A stretch of 64,000 bases of DNA from Burkholderiales bacterium UBA4615 (GTDB lineage Bacteria > Pseudomonadota > Gammaproteobacteria > Burkholderiales > Burkholderiaceae_E), in the NCBI GenBank assembly GCA_002386465.1, contig DGIT01000140.1, positions 94,029 to 158,028 on the forward strand, in the 5' to 3' direction. Made by a program: the position numbers and the translations under genes. Positions 8,867 through 20,789 of the stretch are shown piece after piece. The notes beneath the pieces were generated by a model. That model did not search any database, was not told the DNA's origin, and saw nothing but the letters and a program-made list of their open reading frames with translations. The number at the start of each line of letters is the position of its first letter. Position 1 is the first letter of the stretch.

Positions 8867-9676
8867 ATGAAACTCGCGCAACGCGTGATCGTGATCACGG
8901 GCGCAGGCAGCGGCATTGGCCGTGCGCTCGCCAAACGCTTCGCTGCGGAACAGCCCGCAGGCCTGGTCCTGACCGATCTGCCTGGCCAGCAGGCAGGGCT
9001 GGATGCCGCATGCGCCGATGCGCTGTCAGTCATGCCAGACGTGCCGGTGCTGGTGCATGCCTGTGATGTGGGGGTCGAAGCCCAAGTGCAGGCGCTGGTC
9101 GAAGCGGCCCAGGCGCGGTTTGGTCGCATTGACGTGTTCTGCTCAAACGCTGGCCTGATTCGCGATGGCGATGAAAACACCCGCGATGGCGACTGGACGC
9201 TCAACTGGCAGGTCCATGTGATGGCCCATGTGTATGCAGCGCGTGCGGTTGTGCCGCAGATGCGCGCTCGCGGCGAGGGCTATCTGATGAACACAGCCTC
9301 GGCCGCGGGTCTGCTCACCTCACTGCCCTCGGCCAGCTATGCGGTCAGCAAACATGCTGCGATTGCGCTGGCCGAGTGGCTCGCGATCCAGCATGGCGAT
9401 GCCGGAGTGCGCGTCTCGGTGCTGTGCCCGCAGGCCGTGGACACGCCGATGATTGCAGGCCGAGCAGGTTCGGCAGCCGCTCGCAACGACGGGGTGATCT
9501 CGGCAGACGATCTGGCCAGTGTGGTGGTCGAAGGGATGGACAAGGAGACCTTCCTCATCCTGCCGCACCCTCAGGTGCTGGAGTACCACCAGCGCAAAGC
9601 CGGCGATTACGACCGCTGGCTGGGTGGCATGCGACGCTTTGCCACCAAGGTCGGCGGCAAACCGAAGGTGGGCTGA
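8867..9676 (+). CDS. short-chain dehydrogenase/reductase (SDR)
   Basis: A classical SDR of 269 residues with the nucleotide-binding TGAGSGIG near the N-terminus, the SNAG structural motif, a catalytic serine in NTASAAG, and YAVSK carrying the catalytic Tyr and Lys. These point to an NAD(P)-dependent alcohol/ketone oxidoreductase; the substrate cannot be read from sequence. The start at 8867 follows CAGGGAGA. It is transcribed alone, 117 bases after the cytochrome c gene, and meets tatC tail to tail. Confidence 0.9.
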   Translation: MKLAQRVIVITGAGSGIGRALAKRFAAEQPAGLVLTDLPGQQAGLDAACADALSVMPDVPVLVHACDVGVEAQVQALVEAAQARFGRIDVFCSNAGLIRDGDENTRDGDWTLNWQVHVMAHVYAARAVVPQMRARGEGYLMNTASAAGLLTSLPSASYAVSKHAAIALAEWLAIQHGDAGVRVSVLCPQAVDTPMIAGRAGSAAARNDGVISADDLASVVVEGMDKETFLILPHPQVLEYHQRKAGDYDRWLGGMRRFATKVGGKPKVG

Positions 9677-9813
9677 TCCGGGGATGGACTGAATCGGAAT
9701 TGGGCTGAACGTCTGGGCTGAACACCTGAGCTGAGCACGAGGCGGGGGCGACCCGCCTGATACACCGCCTGGAAATCGCCGGTTCGAGGGCGCAGACGAC
9801 CTGGCCGCTTTTT

Positions 9814-10623
9814 TTACCGAGGATCGGCGCCTTCAGTAGGCGCCGCCGCCGCGGCTTCGTCCGGCGCCTTGCTGTGCGCCGTGATGAACCCCGACATCCA
9901 GATGCCCAGCTCGTACAAAAGCAGCAGCGGGATGGCGAGCATGAATTGCGACAGGACATCAGGCGGCGTGAGTACCGCGGCAACCACGAATGCCCCGACG
10001 ATGACATAGCGGCGCGCCTCACGCAGCTGCTGCGTGGTGACCATGCCGAGCTTGACCAGCAGCATCTCGACGACCGGCACCTCGAAGGTCAGGCCGAAGC
10101 CGAAGAAGATGGCCAGGGTGAAGTCCCAGTATTTCTGCAGATCCTGCAGGGTTTCAGCGCCGGTTTGCGCGGAAAACGAGATGAAGAACTTGTAGGCCGC
10201 CGGCAGCACGAAGAAATAGGCGAACGCAATGCCCACGCACAGGAAAAAGACGCTGGAGACGATCAGTGGCAGCGCAAAGCGCTTTTCGTGTTCATAGAGC
10301 CCGGGCGACACGAAGGCCCAGGCCTGATACAGCACCCAGGGTAACGCGGCCAACAGCGCCGTGAGAAACGCCACCTTGGTGAGCGTGAAAAAAGCTCCGG
10401 CCTGGTCGGTGAAAATCGGTTTGCTGCCGGCCGGCAGTGCCTGGTACAGCGGCTGCGACAGAAACTTCATGATGTCGCCGCTGAAGTAGAAGCACACGCC
10501 GAACAGAACCAGAACGACCAGCAATGACTTGATCATGCGGTCGCGCAATTCCACCAGGTGCGAGAGGAAGTTCTCGTCCTGGGCCGCCTCCTGGGCGGGT
10601 TTGTTGCGGTTGAACAGCTTCAT
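9814..10623 (-). CDS. tatC: Sec-independent protein translocase TatC
   Basis: TatC is the multi-spanning receptor that recognises twin-arginine signal peptides together with TatB. The 269-residue product starts with the typical short cytoplasmic N-terminus followed by FLSHLVELRDRMIKSLLV, the signature around the signal-binding Glu, and shows six hydrophobic helices. The segment FGFGLTFEVPV and the conserved LTPPD loop are both present. The C-terminus is Ala-rich. It lies 15 bases after tatB, so the two are surely co-transcribed. Confidence 0.97.
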   Translation of the reverse strand: MKLFNRNKPAQEAAQDENFLSHLVELRDRMIKSLLVVLVLFGVCFYFSGDIMKFLSQPLYQALPAGSKPIFTDQAGAFFTLTKVAFLTALLAALPWVLYQAWAFVSPGLYEHEKRFALPLIVSSVFFLCVGIAFAYFFVLPAAYKFFISFSAQTGAETLQDLQKYWDFTLAIFFGFGLTFEVPVVEMLLVKLGMVTTQQLREARRYVIVGAFVVAAVLTPPDVLSQFMLAIPLLLLYELGIWMSGFITAHSKAPDEAAAAAPTEGADPR

Positions 10624-10638
10624 GAGGGACGGTGCGGG

Positions 10639-11064
10639 TCAGCGGTGCAAAGGGCGACGCGGGCGCTTCAGACCGAGGTCTTTTTCGCGCTCGATGCGAC
10701 GTTCCTTGATGCGGTCGCGGGTACGGCGAAGCGCGTAGATGCGGTCCCAGTCGGTCATGGGAGGCGGGGCGTTGCCCTCCAGCGCCTGCTGCACCTCATC
10801 GAACTGAGACTGGGTCGAGGAGACCGTGTCGTTCACGGCGGTCTGGATGTCGCGCGCGGCGTCGGTCACCTGATCCTTGATATTGCGCAGTTCGGAGAGC
10901 TCCATCTGCCGATTGATGTCGGACTTCACGTCGTCGACATAGCGGCGCAACTTGCCCATCCACTGGCCCACCTGACGCGAGACCTTGGGCAGTCGCTCGG
11001 GGCCGAGCACCACCAGTGCCACGACCGCCAGGACCACCATCTCGGAAAAGCCGATGTCGAACAT
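10639..11064 (-). CDS. tatB: Sec-independent protein translocase TatB
   Basis: TatB couples TatC-bound precursor to TatA. The 141-residue protein starts with the canonical MFDIGFSEMVVLAVVALVVLGPERLPK: one membrane helix, a hinge Gly-Pro and an amphipathic helix (VSRQVGQWMGKLRRYVDDVKSD). A charged, Arg-rich C-terminal region follows. The Glu in SEMVV is the usual polar residue in the TatB helix. It sits between tatA and tatC, separated from tatA by 172 bases that hold a terminator-like hairpin. Confidence 0.97.
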   Translation of the reverse strand: MFDIGFSEMVVLAVVALVVLGPERLPKVSRQVGQWMGKLRRYVDDVKSDINRQMELSELRNIKDQVTDAARDIQTAVNDTVSSTQSQFDEVQQALEGNAPPPMTDWDRIYALRRTRDRIKERRIEREKDLGLKRPRRPLHR

Positions 11065-11142
11065 GTGCTGGGAGCGAGGGCCTTGGAGGACAGGACAGGC
11101 GGGTCAGGAGAAACAGTGACGGAGCGCGGCGGGCAGGCGGTG

Positions 11143-11177
11143 CAGTCAAAAAGAAACGAGCGGCGCTGGGCCGCTCG
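11143..11177 (-). terminator. intrinsic-terminator-like hairpin between tatA and tatB
   Basis: Read on the minus strand, an 8-bp perfect stem (CGAGCGGC/GCCGCTCG, plus-strand 11157-11164 with 11170-11177) with a 5-base loop is followed at once by TTTCTTTTTGA. This has the full form of a Rho-independent terminator in the direction of transcription, 60 bases past tatA. It could let tatA be made in excess of tatBC by partial termination. Confidence 0.7.
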
Positions 11178-11215
11178 CATCCGATGGCCTCTTGCGGCGC
11201 CCCGGAACACCAGGC

Positions 11216-11236
11216 GGCCGCAAGCCAGACGCGGCC
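11216..11236 (-). other. GC-rich hairpin immediately after tatA stop
   Basis: A 6-bp stem (GGCCGC at 11216-11221 with GCGGCC at 11231-11236, 9-base loop) abuts the tatA stop codon. It could protect the 3' end of a tatA-only mRNA after termination at the downstream hairpin. Confidence 0.4.
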
Positions 11237-11443
11237 TCAGGACTTGCGCTGGACCTCGACGTCGATGGTTTTCTTGGCGGCGTCTGCACCAGGGGCTTCC
11301 GCAGAACCCTCCTTGATGCCTTCCTTGAACCCCTTGACGGCGCCACCCAGGTCGGAACCCATGTTGCGCAGCTTCTTGGTGCCGAAGACCATCATGATGA
11401 TCACCAGCACGATCAGCCAATGCCAAATGCTCAATGAACCCAT
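11237..11443 (-). CDS. tatA: Sec-independent protein translocase TatA
   Basis: TatA forms the size-adjustable pore or patch of the twin-arginine system. The 68-residue protein has a single N-terminal helix ([17 protein letters not shown]), the conserved FGTKKL hinge, an amphipathic helix with [14 protein letters not shown], and a short acidic then basic tail. Length and motifs are typical. It follows the HIT gene by 15 bases and starts the tatABC group, which is joined to the his operon. Confidence 0.97.
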   Translation of the reverse strand: MGSLSIWHWLIVLVIIMMVFGTKKLRNMGSDLGGAVKGFKEGIKEGSAEAPGADAAKKTIDVEVQRKS

Positions 11444-11458
11444 GGCGATACTCCTTGG

Positions 11459-11812
11459 TCAGGCGCCCGGCCATCCCGGTTTGAGGGGTTCCGGACCGCC
11501 CAGAATGTGGATGTGGAGATGATACACCTCCTGCCGACCGATTCTGCCGGTGTTCACAATCGTGCGAAAACCGTCGGTCAGGCCCTCCTGTCGGGCCAGC
11601 TGACCAGCCATGCCTAGCATCTTGCCCAGGACAGCCTGATGGGAGCCGTCGGCGTCGTAGAGCGTTTCAATGTGCACTTTCGGGATGATCAGAAAGTGCA
11701 CCGGCGCTGCCGGCCGAATGTCATGGAAGGCGAGGATGTCGTCGTCTTCATGGACCTTGCGGCTGGGGATTTCACCGCGCACGAGGCGGCAGAAAATACA
11801 GTCGTGACTCAT
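11459..11812 (-). CDS. HIT (histidine triad) family nucleotide hydrolase
   Basis: A 117-residue HINT-like protein. The triad HLHIH (His-x-His-x-His) lies near the C-terminus and [13 protein letters not shown] near the N-terminus, as in HinT-type purine nucleoside phosphoramidases. Its start overlaps the hisE stop by four bases (ATGA), so translation is coupled. The HIT gene commonly sits between hisE and tatA in betaproteobacteria. The in vivo substrate is not known from sequence. Confidence 0.94.
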   Translation of the reverse strand: MSHDCIFCRLVRGEIPSRKVHEDDDILAFHDIRPAAPVHFLIIPKVHIETLYDADGSHQAVLGKMLGMAGQLARQEGLTDGFRTIVNTGRIGRQEVYHLHIHILGGPEPLKPGWPGA

Positions 11813-12210
11813 GAACCCTCCTTCGGGGCAATGGCGGCCGGGGTCGCTGAGGCTGACTCAGGCGCCTTGGGGGCTGCAGCCGAAGGGGTCCGGCGCGCCT
11901 TCTCCTCCAGACCGGACAGACCTTCGCGGCGGGCCAGCTCGGCCAGCACATCGGCATGCGACAGCCCGTAGTGGGTCAGCATGACCAGCGTGTGGAACCA
12001 CAGGTCGGCGGTTTCGGCCACGATATGGGCCCGGTCGCCATCCTTGGCCGCCATGATGGTCTCGGTGGCTTCCTCGCCGATTTTCTTGAGGATGGCGTCT
12101 TCGCCCTTGTGCAGCAAGCGGGCGACATAGGAGCGCTCGGGATCGCCGCCGCGGCGACTGGCCACGGTGTCGGCCACACGGCCCAGGATGTCATCGGAAG
12201 AATTGCTCAT
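11809..12210 (-). CDS. hisE: phosphoribosyl-ATP diphosphatase
   Basis: HisE removes pyrophosphate from phosphoribosyl-ATP, the second step of histidine synthesis. The MazG-like all-alpha core is clear: [14 protein letters not shown] and the metal-binding [15 protein letters not shown]. The protein has 133 residues, about 25 more than usual, because of an Ala/Pro/Ser-rich tail after EEKARR. That tail is low-complexity and probably disordered. It follows hisI by nine bases. Confidence 0.95.
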   Translation of the reverse strand: MSNSSDDILGRVADTVASRRGGDPERSYVARLLHKGEDAILKKIGEEATETIMAAKDGDRAHIVAETADLWFHTLVMLTHYGLSHADVLAELARREGLSGLEEKARRTPSAAAPKAPESASATPAAIAPKEGS

Positions 12211-12219
12211 GCGCCGGGC

Positions 12220-12609
12220 TCAGGAATAGATCGCGGACGGGTCGCGAAGGACCGGGTCGACCGTGACCCACTGTCCGTCCTGCAGGCGGCTGTAAAAGCA
12301 GGAGTGCCGCCCGGTGTGACAGGCAATGCCCCCGGCTTGCTCGACCATCAGCACGATTGCGTCGCCGTCGCAGTCAAGTCGAATTTCCTGAACCGCCTGC
12401 GTGTGGCCGGACTCCTCGCCCTTGCGCCATAAACGCTGGCGTGAGCGGGACCAGTAGATGGCGCGCCCGGTGGCGGCGGTTTGCTCAAGGGCCTCGCGGT
12501 TCATCCAGGCGACCATGAGAACGCGCCCGCTAGATGCCTCCTGAGCCACCGCAGCCACGAGCCCTGCCGTGTCCCATTTGACCGCTTCGAGCCAGTCGGC
12601 GGCGCTCAT
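12220..12609 (-). CDS. hisI: phosphoribosyl-AMP cyclohydrolase
   Basis: HisI opens the purine ring of phosphoribosyl-AMP, step three of histidine synthesis. The 129-residue product carries [10 protein letters not shown], the [17 protein letters not shown] stretch and the metal-binding DCDGDA and [10 protein letters not shown] motifs. The start is ATG 12609, overlapping the hisF stop by four bases; longer upstream frames run inside hisF and are discarded. HisI and HisE are separate proteins here, unlike the fused HisIE of enterobacteria. Confidence 0.96.
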   Translation of the reverse strand: MSAADWLEAVKWDTAGLVAAVAQEASSGRVLMVAWMNREALEQTAATGRAIYWSRSRQRLWRKGEESGHTQAVQEIRLDCDGDAIVLMVEQAGGIACHTGRHSCFYSRLQDGQWVTVDPVLRDPSAIYS

Positions 12610-13367
12610 TGCAGCCTCATGGCAATGCCCTGGTCGGCCAGGTGCTGCTTGGCCTGTCCTACGGTGAACTCGCCGAAGTGAAAGATGCTGGCGGCAAGCA
12701 CCGCGTCGGCATGGCCCTGAGTGACGCCGTCGGCCAGATGCTGCAGCGTGCCGACCCCGCCCGAGGCGATGACCGGAATGCCCACTGCATCTGACACGGC
12801 GCGCGTGACGCCCAGATCGAAGCCCTCGCGGGTGCCGTCGCGATCCATGCTGGTGAGCAGGATTTCGCCCGCTCCCAGACGCTCGACCTCGCGGGCCCAC
12901 TCGATGGCATCACGGCCGGTGGCATTTCGCCCGCCATGCGTGAAGACTTCCCAGCGGCCTGGCGCGACCTGCTTGGCATCGATGGCACACACAATGCACT
13001 GGGCACCGAAATAGGACGAGGCCTCGGCGATCAGCGCCGGGTTTTGCAGCCCTGCAGTATTGATGGAAACCTTGTCGGCGCCGGCATTGAGCAGTCGGCG
13101 CACATCGGCCACGCTGCGCACCCCACCGCCTACCGTCAGCGGAATGAAGACTTCGGCCGCCACCGCTTCAATGACATGCAGGATGATGTCACGCGCGTCA
13201 CTGGAGGCGGTGATATCCAGAAACGTGAGCTCGTCGGCGCCTTCGCGGTCGTAGCGGCGGGCAATTTCGACCGGGTCGCCGGCATCGCGCAAACCCAGAA
13301 ATTTCACGCCCTTGACGACCCGACCGGCGGTGACGTCCAGGCAGGGAATGATCCGCCGCGTGAGCAT
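12606..13367 (-). CDS. hisF: imidazole glycerol phosphate synthase, cyclase subunit
   Basis: HisF is the (beta/alpha)8-barrel half of the synthase that makes imidazole glycerol phosphate and AICAR using ammonia delivered from HisH. The 253-residue product begins [20 protein letters not shown] with the catalytic Asp in CLDV, contains LTVGGGVRS and [10 protein letters not shown] phosphate loops and a catalytic Asp in SMDRDGT. It overlaps hisA by one base (TGATG) and hisI by four. Confidence 0.97.
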   Translation of the reverse strand: MLTRRIIPCLDVTAGRVVKGVKFLGLRDAGDPVEIARRYDREGADELTFLDITASSDARDIILHVIEAVAAEVFIPLTVGGGVRSVADVRRLLNAGADKVSINTAGLQNPALIAEASSYFGAQCIVCAIDAKQVAPGRWEVFTHGGRNATGRDAIEWAREVERLGAGEILLTSMDRDGTREGFDLGVTRAVSDAVGIPVIASGGVGTLQHLADGVTQGHADAVLAASIFHFGEFTVGQAKQHLADQGIAMRLQ

Positions 13368-14113
13368 CAGGCCTCGCCGCCCAGGGCGTCGGCGCGGGCC
13401 TGCGCTTCGGAAAAGTCCAGCGTGCCTTCATAGATGGCACGCCCGACGATGGCTGCTTCGATGCCCTCGTGCTCGACTTCGCACAGGCGCTCAACATCCT
13501 GCAGGCTGGTGACGCCGCCCGAGGCAATGACCGGGACAGTGAGCCCCTGAGCCAGGCGCACCGTGGCCTCGATGTTCACCCCACCCAGCATGCCGTCACG
13601 GCCGATGTCGGTGTAGATGACCGCCTCGACGCCATAGCCTTCAAATTTGCGGCCTAGGTCGAGCACATCATGGCCGGTGAGCTTGCTCCAGCCGTCGGTG
13701 GCCACCTTGCCGTCGCGCGCATCGAGTCCGACGATGACCTGACCGGGGAACGCGCCACAGGCATCGTGCAGAAAGCCGGGGTTCTTGACCGCGGCTGTTC
13801 CGATGATCACGTAGGCGATGCCGCTGTCCAGGTACCGCTCAATGGTGTCGAGGTCGCGGATACCGCCGCCGATCTGCACCGGAATGCGCGAACCGACTTC
13901 ATTGACGATGGCCTTGATCGCCGACTCATTGCGGGGCTTACCGGCGAACGCGCCGTTCAGGTCGACCAGGTGCAGGCGGCGTGCGCCCAGTTCGAGCCAC
14001 TTGCGGGCCATGGCCGCCGGGTCGTCGGAAAACACGGTGGCGTCGTTCATGTCGCCCTGACGGAGGCGGACACAACGGCCATCCTTGAGGTCGATGGCGG
14101 GGATCAGCAGCAT
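13367..14113 (-). CDS. hisA: ProFAR isomerase (phosphoribosylformimino-AICAR-P isomerase)
   Basis: HisA isomerises ProFAR to PRFAR and is a half-barrel duplication sister of HisF. From [17 protein letters not shown], the 248-residue chain shows the catalytic Asp in [15 protein letters not shown], a second Asp in YTDIGRDGM, and IASGGV. The start at 14113 is set by this universal N-terminus; the longer open frame upstream overlaps hisH. hisF follows with a TGATG junction. Confidence 0.97.
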   Translation of the reverse strand: MLLIPAIDLKDGRCVRLRQGDMNDATVFSDDPAAMARKWLELGARRLHLVDLNGAFAGKPRNESAIKAIVNEVGSRIPVQIGGGIRDLDTIERYLDSGIAYVIIGTAAVKNPGFLHDACGAFPGQVIVGLDARDGKVATDGWSKLTGHDVLDLGRKFEGYGVEAVIYTDIGRDGMLGGVNIEATVRLAQGLTVPVIASGGVTSLQDVERLCEVEHEGIEAAIVGRAIYEGTLDFSEAQARADALGGEA

Positions 14114-14183
14114 GGGGAGGAGGGGTGCAAGGGGCAGGCGTGGCGCCGTAGGCAGGACGGGTCCGAACTGAGTGCGGTTCGGG

Positions 14184-14819
14184 TCAGGGCTGCCAGTCGA
14201 CGAAGTTGGCGTAGAGGCGCAGCCCGAGAGCCGCGCTTTTTTCCGGATGGAACTGGGTGGCAAAAATATTATCCCGCGCCACCGCGCAGGTAAAGCGCAC
14301 ACCATGCTCGGCACTGCCCACGGTGAGGGCGGTGTCAGCCGGTTGCGCATGGTAACTGTGGACGAAATAGAAGTAAGCGTCGTCGGGAATACCGGCCCAC
14401 AAACGGTGCTGGCGATCCTGACGCACCCGGTTCCAGCCCATGTGCGGCACTTTCAGGCGGCTGCCATCAGAGGCCTTCAGGCCTGGTGCAAAGCGCACCA
14501 CCCGCCCCGGCATGATGCCCAGGCCCGCGCAAGGCCCCTCTTCACTCATCTCGAAAAGCATCTGTTCGCCGATGCACACACCAAACAGCGGCTTGCTGCG
14601 CGCGGCTTCCAGTACCGCTTCGCGCAGGCCGGAGGCATCAAGGTGACGCATACAATCGGGCAATGCGCCCTGCCCGGGCAAAACAATGCGGTCGGCGCGG
14701 CGCAGGACATCGGGGTCGCCCGACACCGTCACGGTTGCGTGGGGCGCGACATGCTCCAGCGCCTTGGCGACCGAGCGCAGGTTGCCCATGCCGTAATCGA
14801 CGACCAGGATCGTGGTCAT
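14184..14819 (-). CDS. hisH: imidazole glycerol phosphate synthase, glutaminase subunit
   Basis: HisH is the class I glutamine amidotransferase that feeds ammonia to HisF. The 211-residue product has [12 protein letters not shown] at the N-terminus, the oxyanion region LPGQGALP, the nucleophile Cys in [12 protein letters not shown], and the His-x-Glu of the triad in ATQFHPEKS. It lies 17 bases after hisB and 70 before hisA. Confidence 0.97.
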   Translation of the reverse strand: MTTILVVDYGMGNLRSVAKALEHVAPHATVTVSGDPDVLRRADRIVLPGQGALPDCMRHLDASGLREAVLEAARSKPLFGVCIGEQMLFEMSEEGPCAGLGIMPGRVVRFAPGLKASDGSRLKVPHMGWNRVRQDRQHRLWAGIPDDAYFYFVHSYHAQPADTALTVGSAEHGVRFTCAVARDNIFATQFHPEKSAALGLRLYANFVDWQP

Positions 14820-14836
14820 GGCACTCGCCCGCGCAC

Positions 14837-15457
14837 TCAGCCCTTGAGGCTGCCCTTGGTGGACGGAATATGGCCCGCCGCCCGGGGATCCGGCTCAAGC
14901 GCCATGCGAAACGCGCGCGCAAAGGCCTTGAAGATGGTCTCGCACTGATGGTGGGCGTTGTCGCCGCGCAGGTTGTCCACATGCAGCGTGAGCTGCGCAT
15001 GGTTGACGAAGCCCTGGAAAAACTCGTGGGCCAGATCGACATCGAAGCCGCCGATCATGGCCCGCGTGAAGGTCACGTTCCAGACCAGTCCGGGGCGTCC
15101 GGAAAAATCGACCACCACCCGCGAGAGTGCTTCATCCAGCGGCACATAGGCGTGTCCGTAGCGGCGAATGCCGGACTTGTCGCCGATCGCCTGCGCCACG
15201 GCCTGGCCCAGCGTGATGCCGATATCTTCAACGGTGTGGTGCCCGTCGATGTGCAGATCGCCTTCGGCGTGAACGTCGAGATCGACCAGGCCATGGCGGG
15301 CGATCTGGTCGAGCATGTGGTCCAGAAAGGGCAGGCCGGTGGCGAGCGACTGACGCCCGGTGCCATCGAGGTTGATGCGCACCCGGATGCGGGTCTCGGC
15401 GGTATTGCGGCTGACTTCGGCGGTACGCATGGCGGCGGCAGTGACGGAATCGCTCAT
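14837..15457 (-). CDS. hisB: imidazoleglycerol-phosphate dehydratase
   Basis: This is the mono-functional dehydratase form of HisB (206 residues) without the histidinol-phosphatase domain of enterobacterial HisB. The duplicated metal-binding His motifs are plain: [24 protein letters not shown], then [13 protein letters not shown] and [17 protein letters not shown]. It begins one base after the hisD stop. In many relatives hisC sits at exactly this junction; here it is absent. Confidence 0.97.
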   Translation of the reverse strand: MSDSVTAAAMRTAEVSRNTAETRIRVRINLDGTGRQSLATGLPFLDHMLDQIARHGLVDLDVHAEGDLHIDGHHTVEDIGITLGQAVAQAIGDKSGIRRYGHAYVPLDEALSRVVVDFSGRPGLVWNVTFTRAMIGGFDVDLAHEFFQGFVNHAQLTLHVDNLRGDNAHHQCETIFKAFARAFRMALEPDPRAAGHIPSTKGSLKG

Positions 15458-15458
15458 G

Positions 15459-16885
15459 TTAACGGCTTCCTGAGGGCGTGCCCGTTACGTGCTGCTCGGG
15501 CTGCGCGCGCATTTCAGCGCTGCGCGCATGCGCCTGAAGCCCCTCGCCATGCGCCAGCACCGAGGCAATGGCGCCGAGCGAACGCGCCCCCTGAGCGGAC
15601 ACTTCGATGATGCTCGAGCGCTTCTGAAAATCGTAAACCCCCAGCGGCGACGAAAACCGCGCCGTGCGCATGGTCGGCAGCACATGGTTGGGACCGGCGC
15701 AATAGTCGCCCAGCGACTCCGAGCTGTACGGCCCCAGGAACATGGCGCCGGCATGGCGGATGCGTTCGGCCCACTGCTGCGGATCGCGCGTGGAAATTTC
15801 CAGATGTTCGGGTGCAATGCGATCGGTGATGACGCAGGCTTCTTCCAGGCTGCGCACCTTGACCAGCGCGCCACGGCCCGCAAGCGAGGCGGCAATCACA
15901 TCGCGCCGCGGCATGGCCGGCAACAACCGGTCGATGGAGGCCTGCACCGCATCGATGAAGGCGGCGTCGGGGCACAGCAGGATCGACTGGGCGAGTTCGT
16001 CGTGCTCGGCCTGCGAGAAAAGGTCCATGGCGATCCAGTCGGGATCGGTATGGCCATCGCAGATCACGAGAATTTCAGAGGGACCGGCAATCATGTCGAT
16101 GCCCACCGTACCGAACACCCGCCGTTTGGCCTCGGCCACATAGGCATTGCCAGGGCCAACGATCTTGTCGACCGCAGGCACGGTTGCTGTGCCATAGGCC
16201 AGCGCCGCAACCGCCTGCGCCCCGCCGATCGTGAACACGCGATCAACGCCCGCGATGGCCGCCGCCGCCAGCACCATGGGATTGCGCACGCCATCGGGCG
16301 TGGGGCAGACCATGATCAGTTGCGGCACACCGGCCACCTTGGCCGGGATCGCGTTCATCAGCACAGAGGACGGGTACGCGGCCTTGCCGCCCGGCACATA
16401 CAGGCCGACCCGTTCGATCGGACCCACCTTTTGACCCAGACGGGTGCCGTCGGGCTCGACATAGGACCAGGACTGCGCGCGCTGATGGGCGTGATAGGTG
16501 CGCACCCGATCGGCTGCAGCCTCCAGGGCCTGACGCTGCGCAGCCGGCAACGCTGACAAGGCGGCCTGCAGGGCAGCCTGGGGTAATTCGAGGGCGGCAG
16601 GGTCGTTGACCTGCACCCGATCGAAACGGCGCGTGTATTCGAGAACCGCTGCATCGCCCCGGGCGCGCACATCGGCAACGATGTCTGCCACGGCGCGCTC
16701 AATGGCGGCGTCTTGCGAGGCCTCCCAGGCGAGCACGGCCGACAGCTTCGCATCGAAGCCTGGCTCGGAGGAATCCAGGCGTCGCACGGCCGGAGCATGG
16801 CTGATGGCTGCCCCTGCAAGATCCGCTGTTTGCGCGGGCGCAGCGGCTGCCGACCCGGCGAGCGCCTCTGAAGCCGTGCGCGGGT

Positions 16886-16889
<4 letters not shown>
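15459..16889 (-). CDS. hisD: histidinol dehydrogenase
   Basis: HisD carries out the last two NAD-dependent oxidations of histidine synthesis. It has 476 residues, about 35-40 more than usual, the excess being an Ala-rich N-terminal leader before [10 protein letters not shown]. Family motifs include [61 protein letters not shown] with the catalytic Glu-His pair, and [13 protein letters not shown]. Its ATG overlaps the hisG stop by four bases. A start inside the leader is possible. Confidence 0.96.
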
Positions 16890-19066
<2,177 letters not shown>

Positions 19067-19090
19067 GGGTACCGAGGAGTGCCGAGAGGG

Positions 19091-19846
19091 TCAGTGACGG
19101 ATTCGCCATCCGGTATGCAGCATGCGCAAGGCAATCCCTCCCACCAGAACCAGCGTGGCTGACACGATCGCCAGGCTCAAGACGGGCGCAACGTCCGATT
19201 GCCCGAAAAACCCGTAGCGAAACCCGTCGACCATGTAGAAGAAGGGATTGAAATGCGAAACCGCCTGCCAGAACGGCGGCAGCGAATGCACGGAGTAGAA
19301 GACCCCGGCCAGAAAGGTGGCCGGCATGATGAGGAAGTTCTGGAACATGGCGACCTGATCAAACTTTTCCGACCAGATGCCTGCAATCAGCCCCATTGTA
19401 CCGAGAATGGCACTGCCCAGGACGGCAAACACCAGGATCCAGCCGGGTGCGGCCAGCTGCGGCGGCGACAGCCAGGCGGTCACTGCAAAGACCCCCGCCC
19501 CCACCATCAGACCGCGCACCACGGCTGCCAGCACATAGGCCCCGAAGATCTCCAGCGTGGACAGCGGCGGCAACAGCACAAAGACCAGATTGCCGGTTAC
19601 CTTGGATTGCACCAGCGATGACGATGCGTTGGCGAAGGCGTTTTGCAGGACCGACATCATGACCAGGCCTGGGATCAGGAACGCCACATAAGGCACCCCT
19701 GGGAAGACCTGGACATGCGAGGCCAGGGCCTGCGAAAACACCAGCAGATAGAGCATCGTGGTCAGGACCGGTGCTGCCACGGTCTGCACGGCCACCTTCC
19801 AGAAGCGCAGGATTTCCTTGCGCAGCAGCGTCAGAAAGCCGGTCAT
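19091..19846 (-). CDS. ABC-2 type transporter permease (YadH-like)
   Basis: A 251-residue integral membrane protein with six predicted helices and the ABC-2 permease signature near VMMSVLQNAFANASSSLV and the C-terminal NPFFYMVDGFRYGFFG. It overlaps the upstream ATPase gene by four bases, so the two form one exporter. The substrate of YadGH-type exporters is not established; linkage to mla and murA suggests an envelope component. Confidence 0.9.
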   Translation of the reverse strand: MTGFLTLLRKEILRFWKVAVQTVAAPVLTTMLYLLVFSQALASHVQVFPGVPYVAFLIPGLVMMSVLQNAFANASSSLVQSKVTGNLVFVLLPPLSTLEIFGAYVLAAVVRGLMVGAGVFAVTAWLSPPQLAAPGWILVFAVLGSAILGTMGLIAGIWSEKFDQVAMFQNFLIMPATFLAGVFYSVHSLPPFWQAVSHFNPFFYMVDGFRYGFFGQSDVAPVLSLAIVSATLVLVGGIALRMLHTGWRIRH

Positions 19847-20781
19847 GAGGCTGATGCGCCGGACGCGTTAGGCGTGTTGGGCGTGTTCATGATCTTCACG
19901 AACACGTCTTCCAGGTCGGTGTGGGCCAGGTCCATTTCCTCGATGCGACACCCGGCTTCACGCAGACGCGCCAGCAGCGGCTCGAGTTGCTGCCAGTCAT
20001 CCACCCGCAGCGCGATCCGCCCGTCAGGCTGGGCATCGCCGCTGACCAGCGCGGCCAGGGAATCGGGCAGGGGCGCGCCCGACAGACGCACCGACACCTG
20101 ACCGCCTCCGAATCGGCCCACCAGATTAGCGGTACGGTCCAGCGCCACCACTTCGCCAGCCTTGAGCATGGCAATGCGCCCGCACAGCTCCTGCGCTTCC
20201 TCGAGGTAATGTGTGGTGAGCACAATGGTGTGGCCGTCGCGATGCAGCCGCTTGATGAAGTGCCACAGCGTCTGGCGCAACTCGACATCGACACCCGCCG
20301 TGGGCTCGTCCAGCACGATGACCGGGGGGCGGTGGACCAGCGCCTGGGCCACCAGCACGCGGCGCTTCATGCCGCCCGAGAGCGAGCGCATGTTGGCGTT
20401 GGCTTTGAAGGTGAGCTGCAGGTTCTCGAGGATCTCGTCGATCCAGTCGTCGTTGTGGCGCAGCCCGTAGTAGCCCGAGGTGAGGCGCAGGGTTTCACGC
20501 ACCGTGAAGAACGGGTCGAAGACCAGCTCCTGGGGCACCACACCCAGCGCCTGGCGGGCCTGGCGGTAGTCGGTGACCACGTCGTGGCCCATGACCCGCA
20601 CGCTGCCCGAAGTGGCGCGATTCAGGCCGGCCACCACTGAAATCAGCGAGGTCTTGCCAGCGCCGTTGGGTCCGAGCAAGCCGAAAAACTCGCCGGCCTC
20701 GATGCGCAGACTCACACCGCGCAGGGCCTCGAAGCTGCCGTAGCGCTTGCGGACCGAATCGATATCAATGGCGGCGGGCAT
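19843..20781 (-). CDS. ABC transporter ATP-binding protein (YadG-like)
   Basis: The ATPase partner of the preceding permease, 312 residues. Walker A is GPNGAGKTS, the signature is LSGGMKRRV, Walker B is VIVLDEPTAGVD, and the H-loop is LTTHYLEEA. The C-terminal 90 residues form the extra domain typical of the YadG/CcmA-like group. It follows mlaB by eight bases. Confidence 0.93.
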   Translation of the reverse strand: MPAAIDIDSVRKRYGSFEALRGVSLRIEAGEFFGLLGPNGAGKTSLISVVAGLNRATSGSVRVMGHDVVTDYRQARQALGVVPQELVFDPFFTVRETLRLTSGYYGLRHNDDWIDEILENLQLTFKANANMRSLSGGMKRRVLVAQALVHRPPVIVLDEPTAGVDVELRQTLWHFIKRLHRDGHTIVLTTHYLEEAQELCGRIAMLKAGEVVALDRTANLVGRFGGGQVSVRLSGAPLPDSLAALVSGDAQPDGRIALRVDDWQQLEPLLARLREAGCRIEEMDLAHTDLEDVFVKIMNTPNTPNASGASAS

Positions 20782-20789
20782 GGGTCTCT

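Noticed and set aside
9740..9815. Hairpin (9740-9746/9752-9758) and a run of seven T at 9809-9815 between the SDR gene and tatC as an intrinsic terminator
   Set aside because: The stem and the T run are 50 bases apart, no stem directly precedes the T run, and the run overlaps the tatC stop codon.
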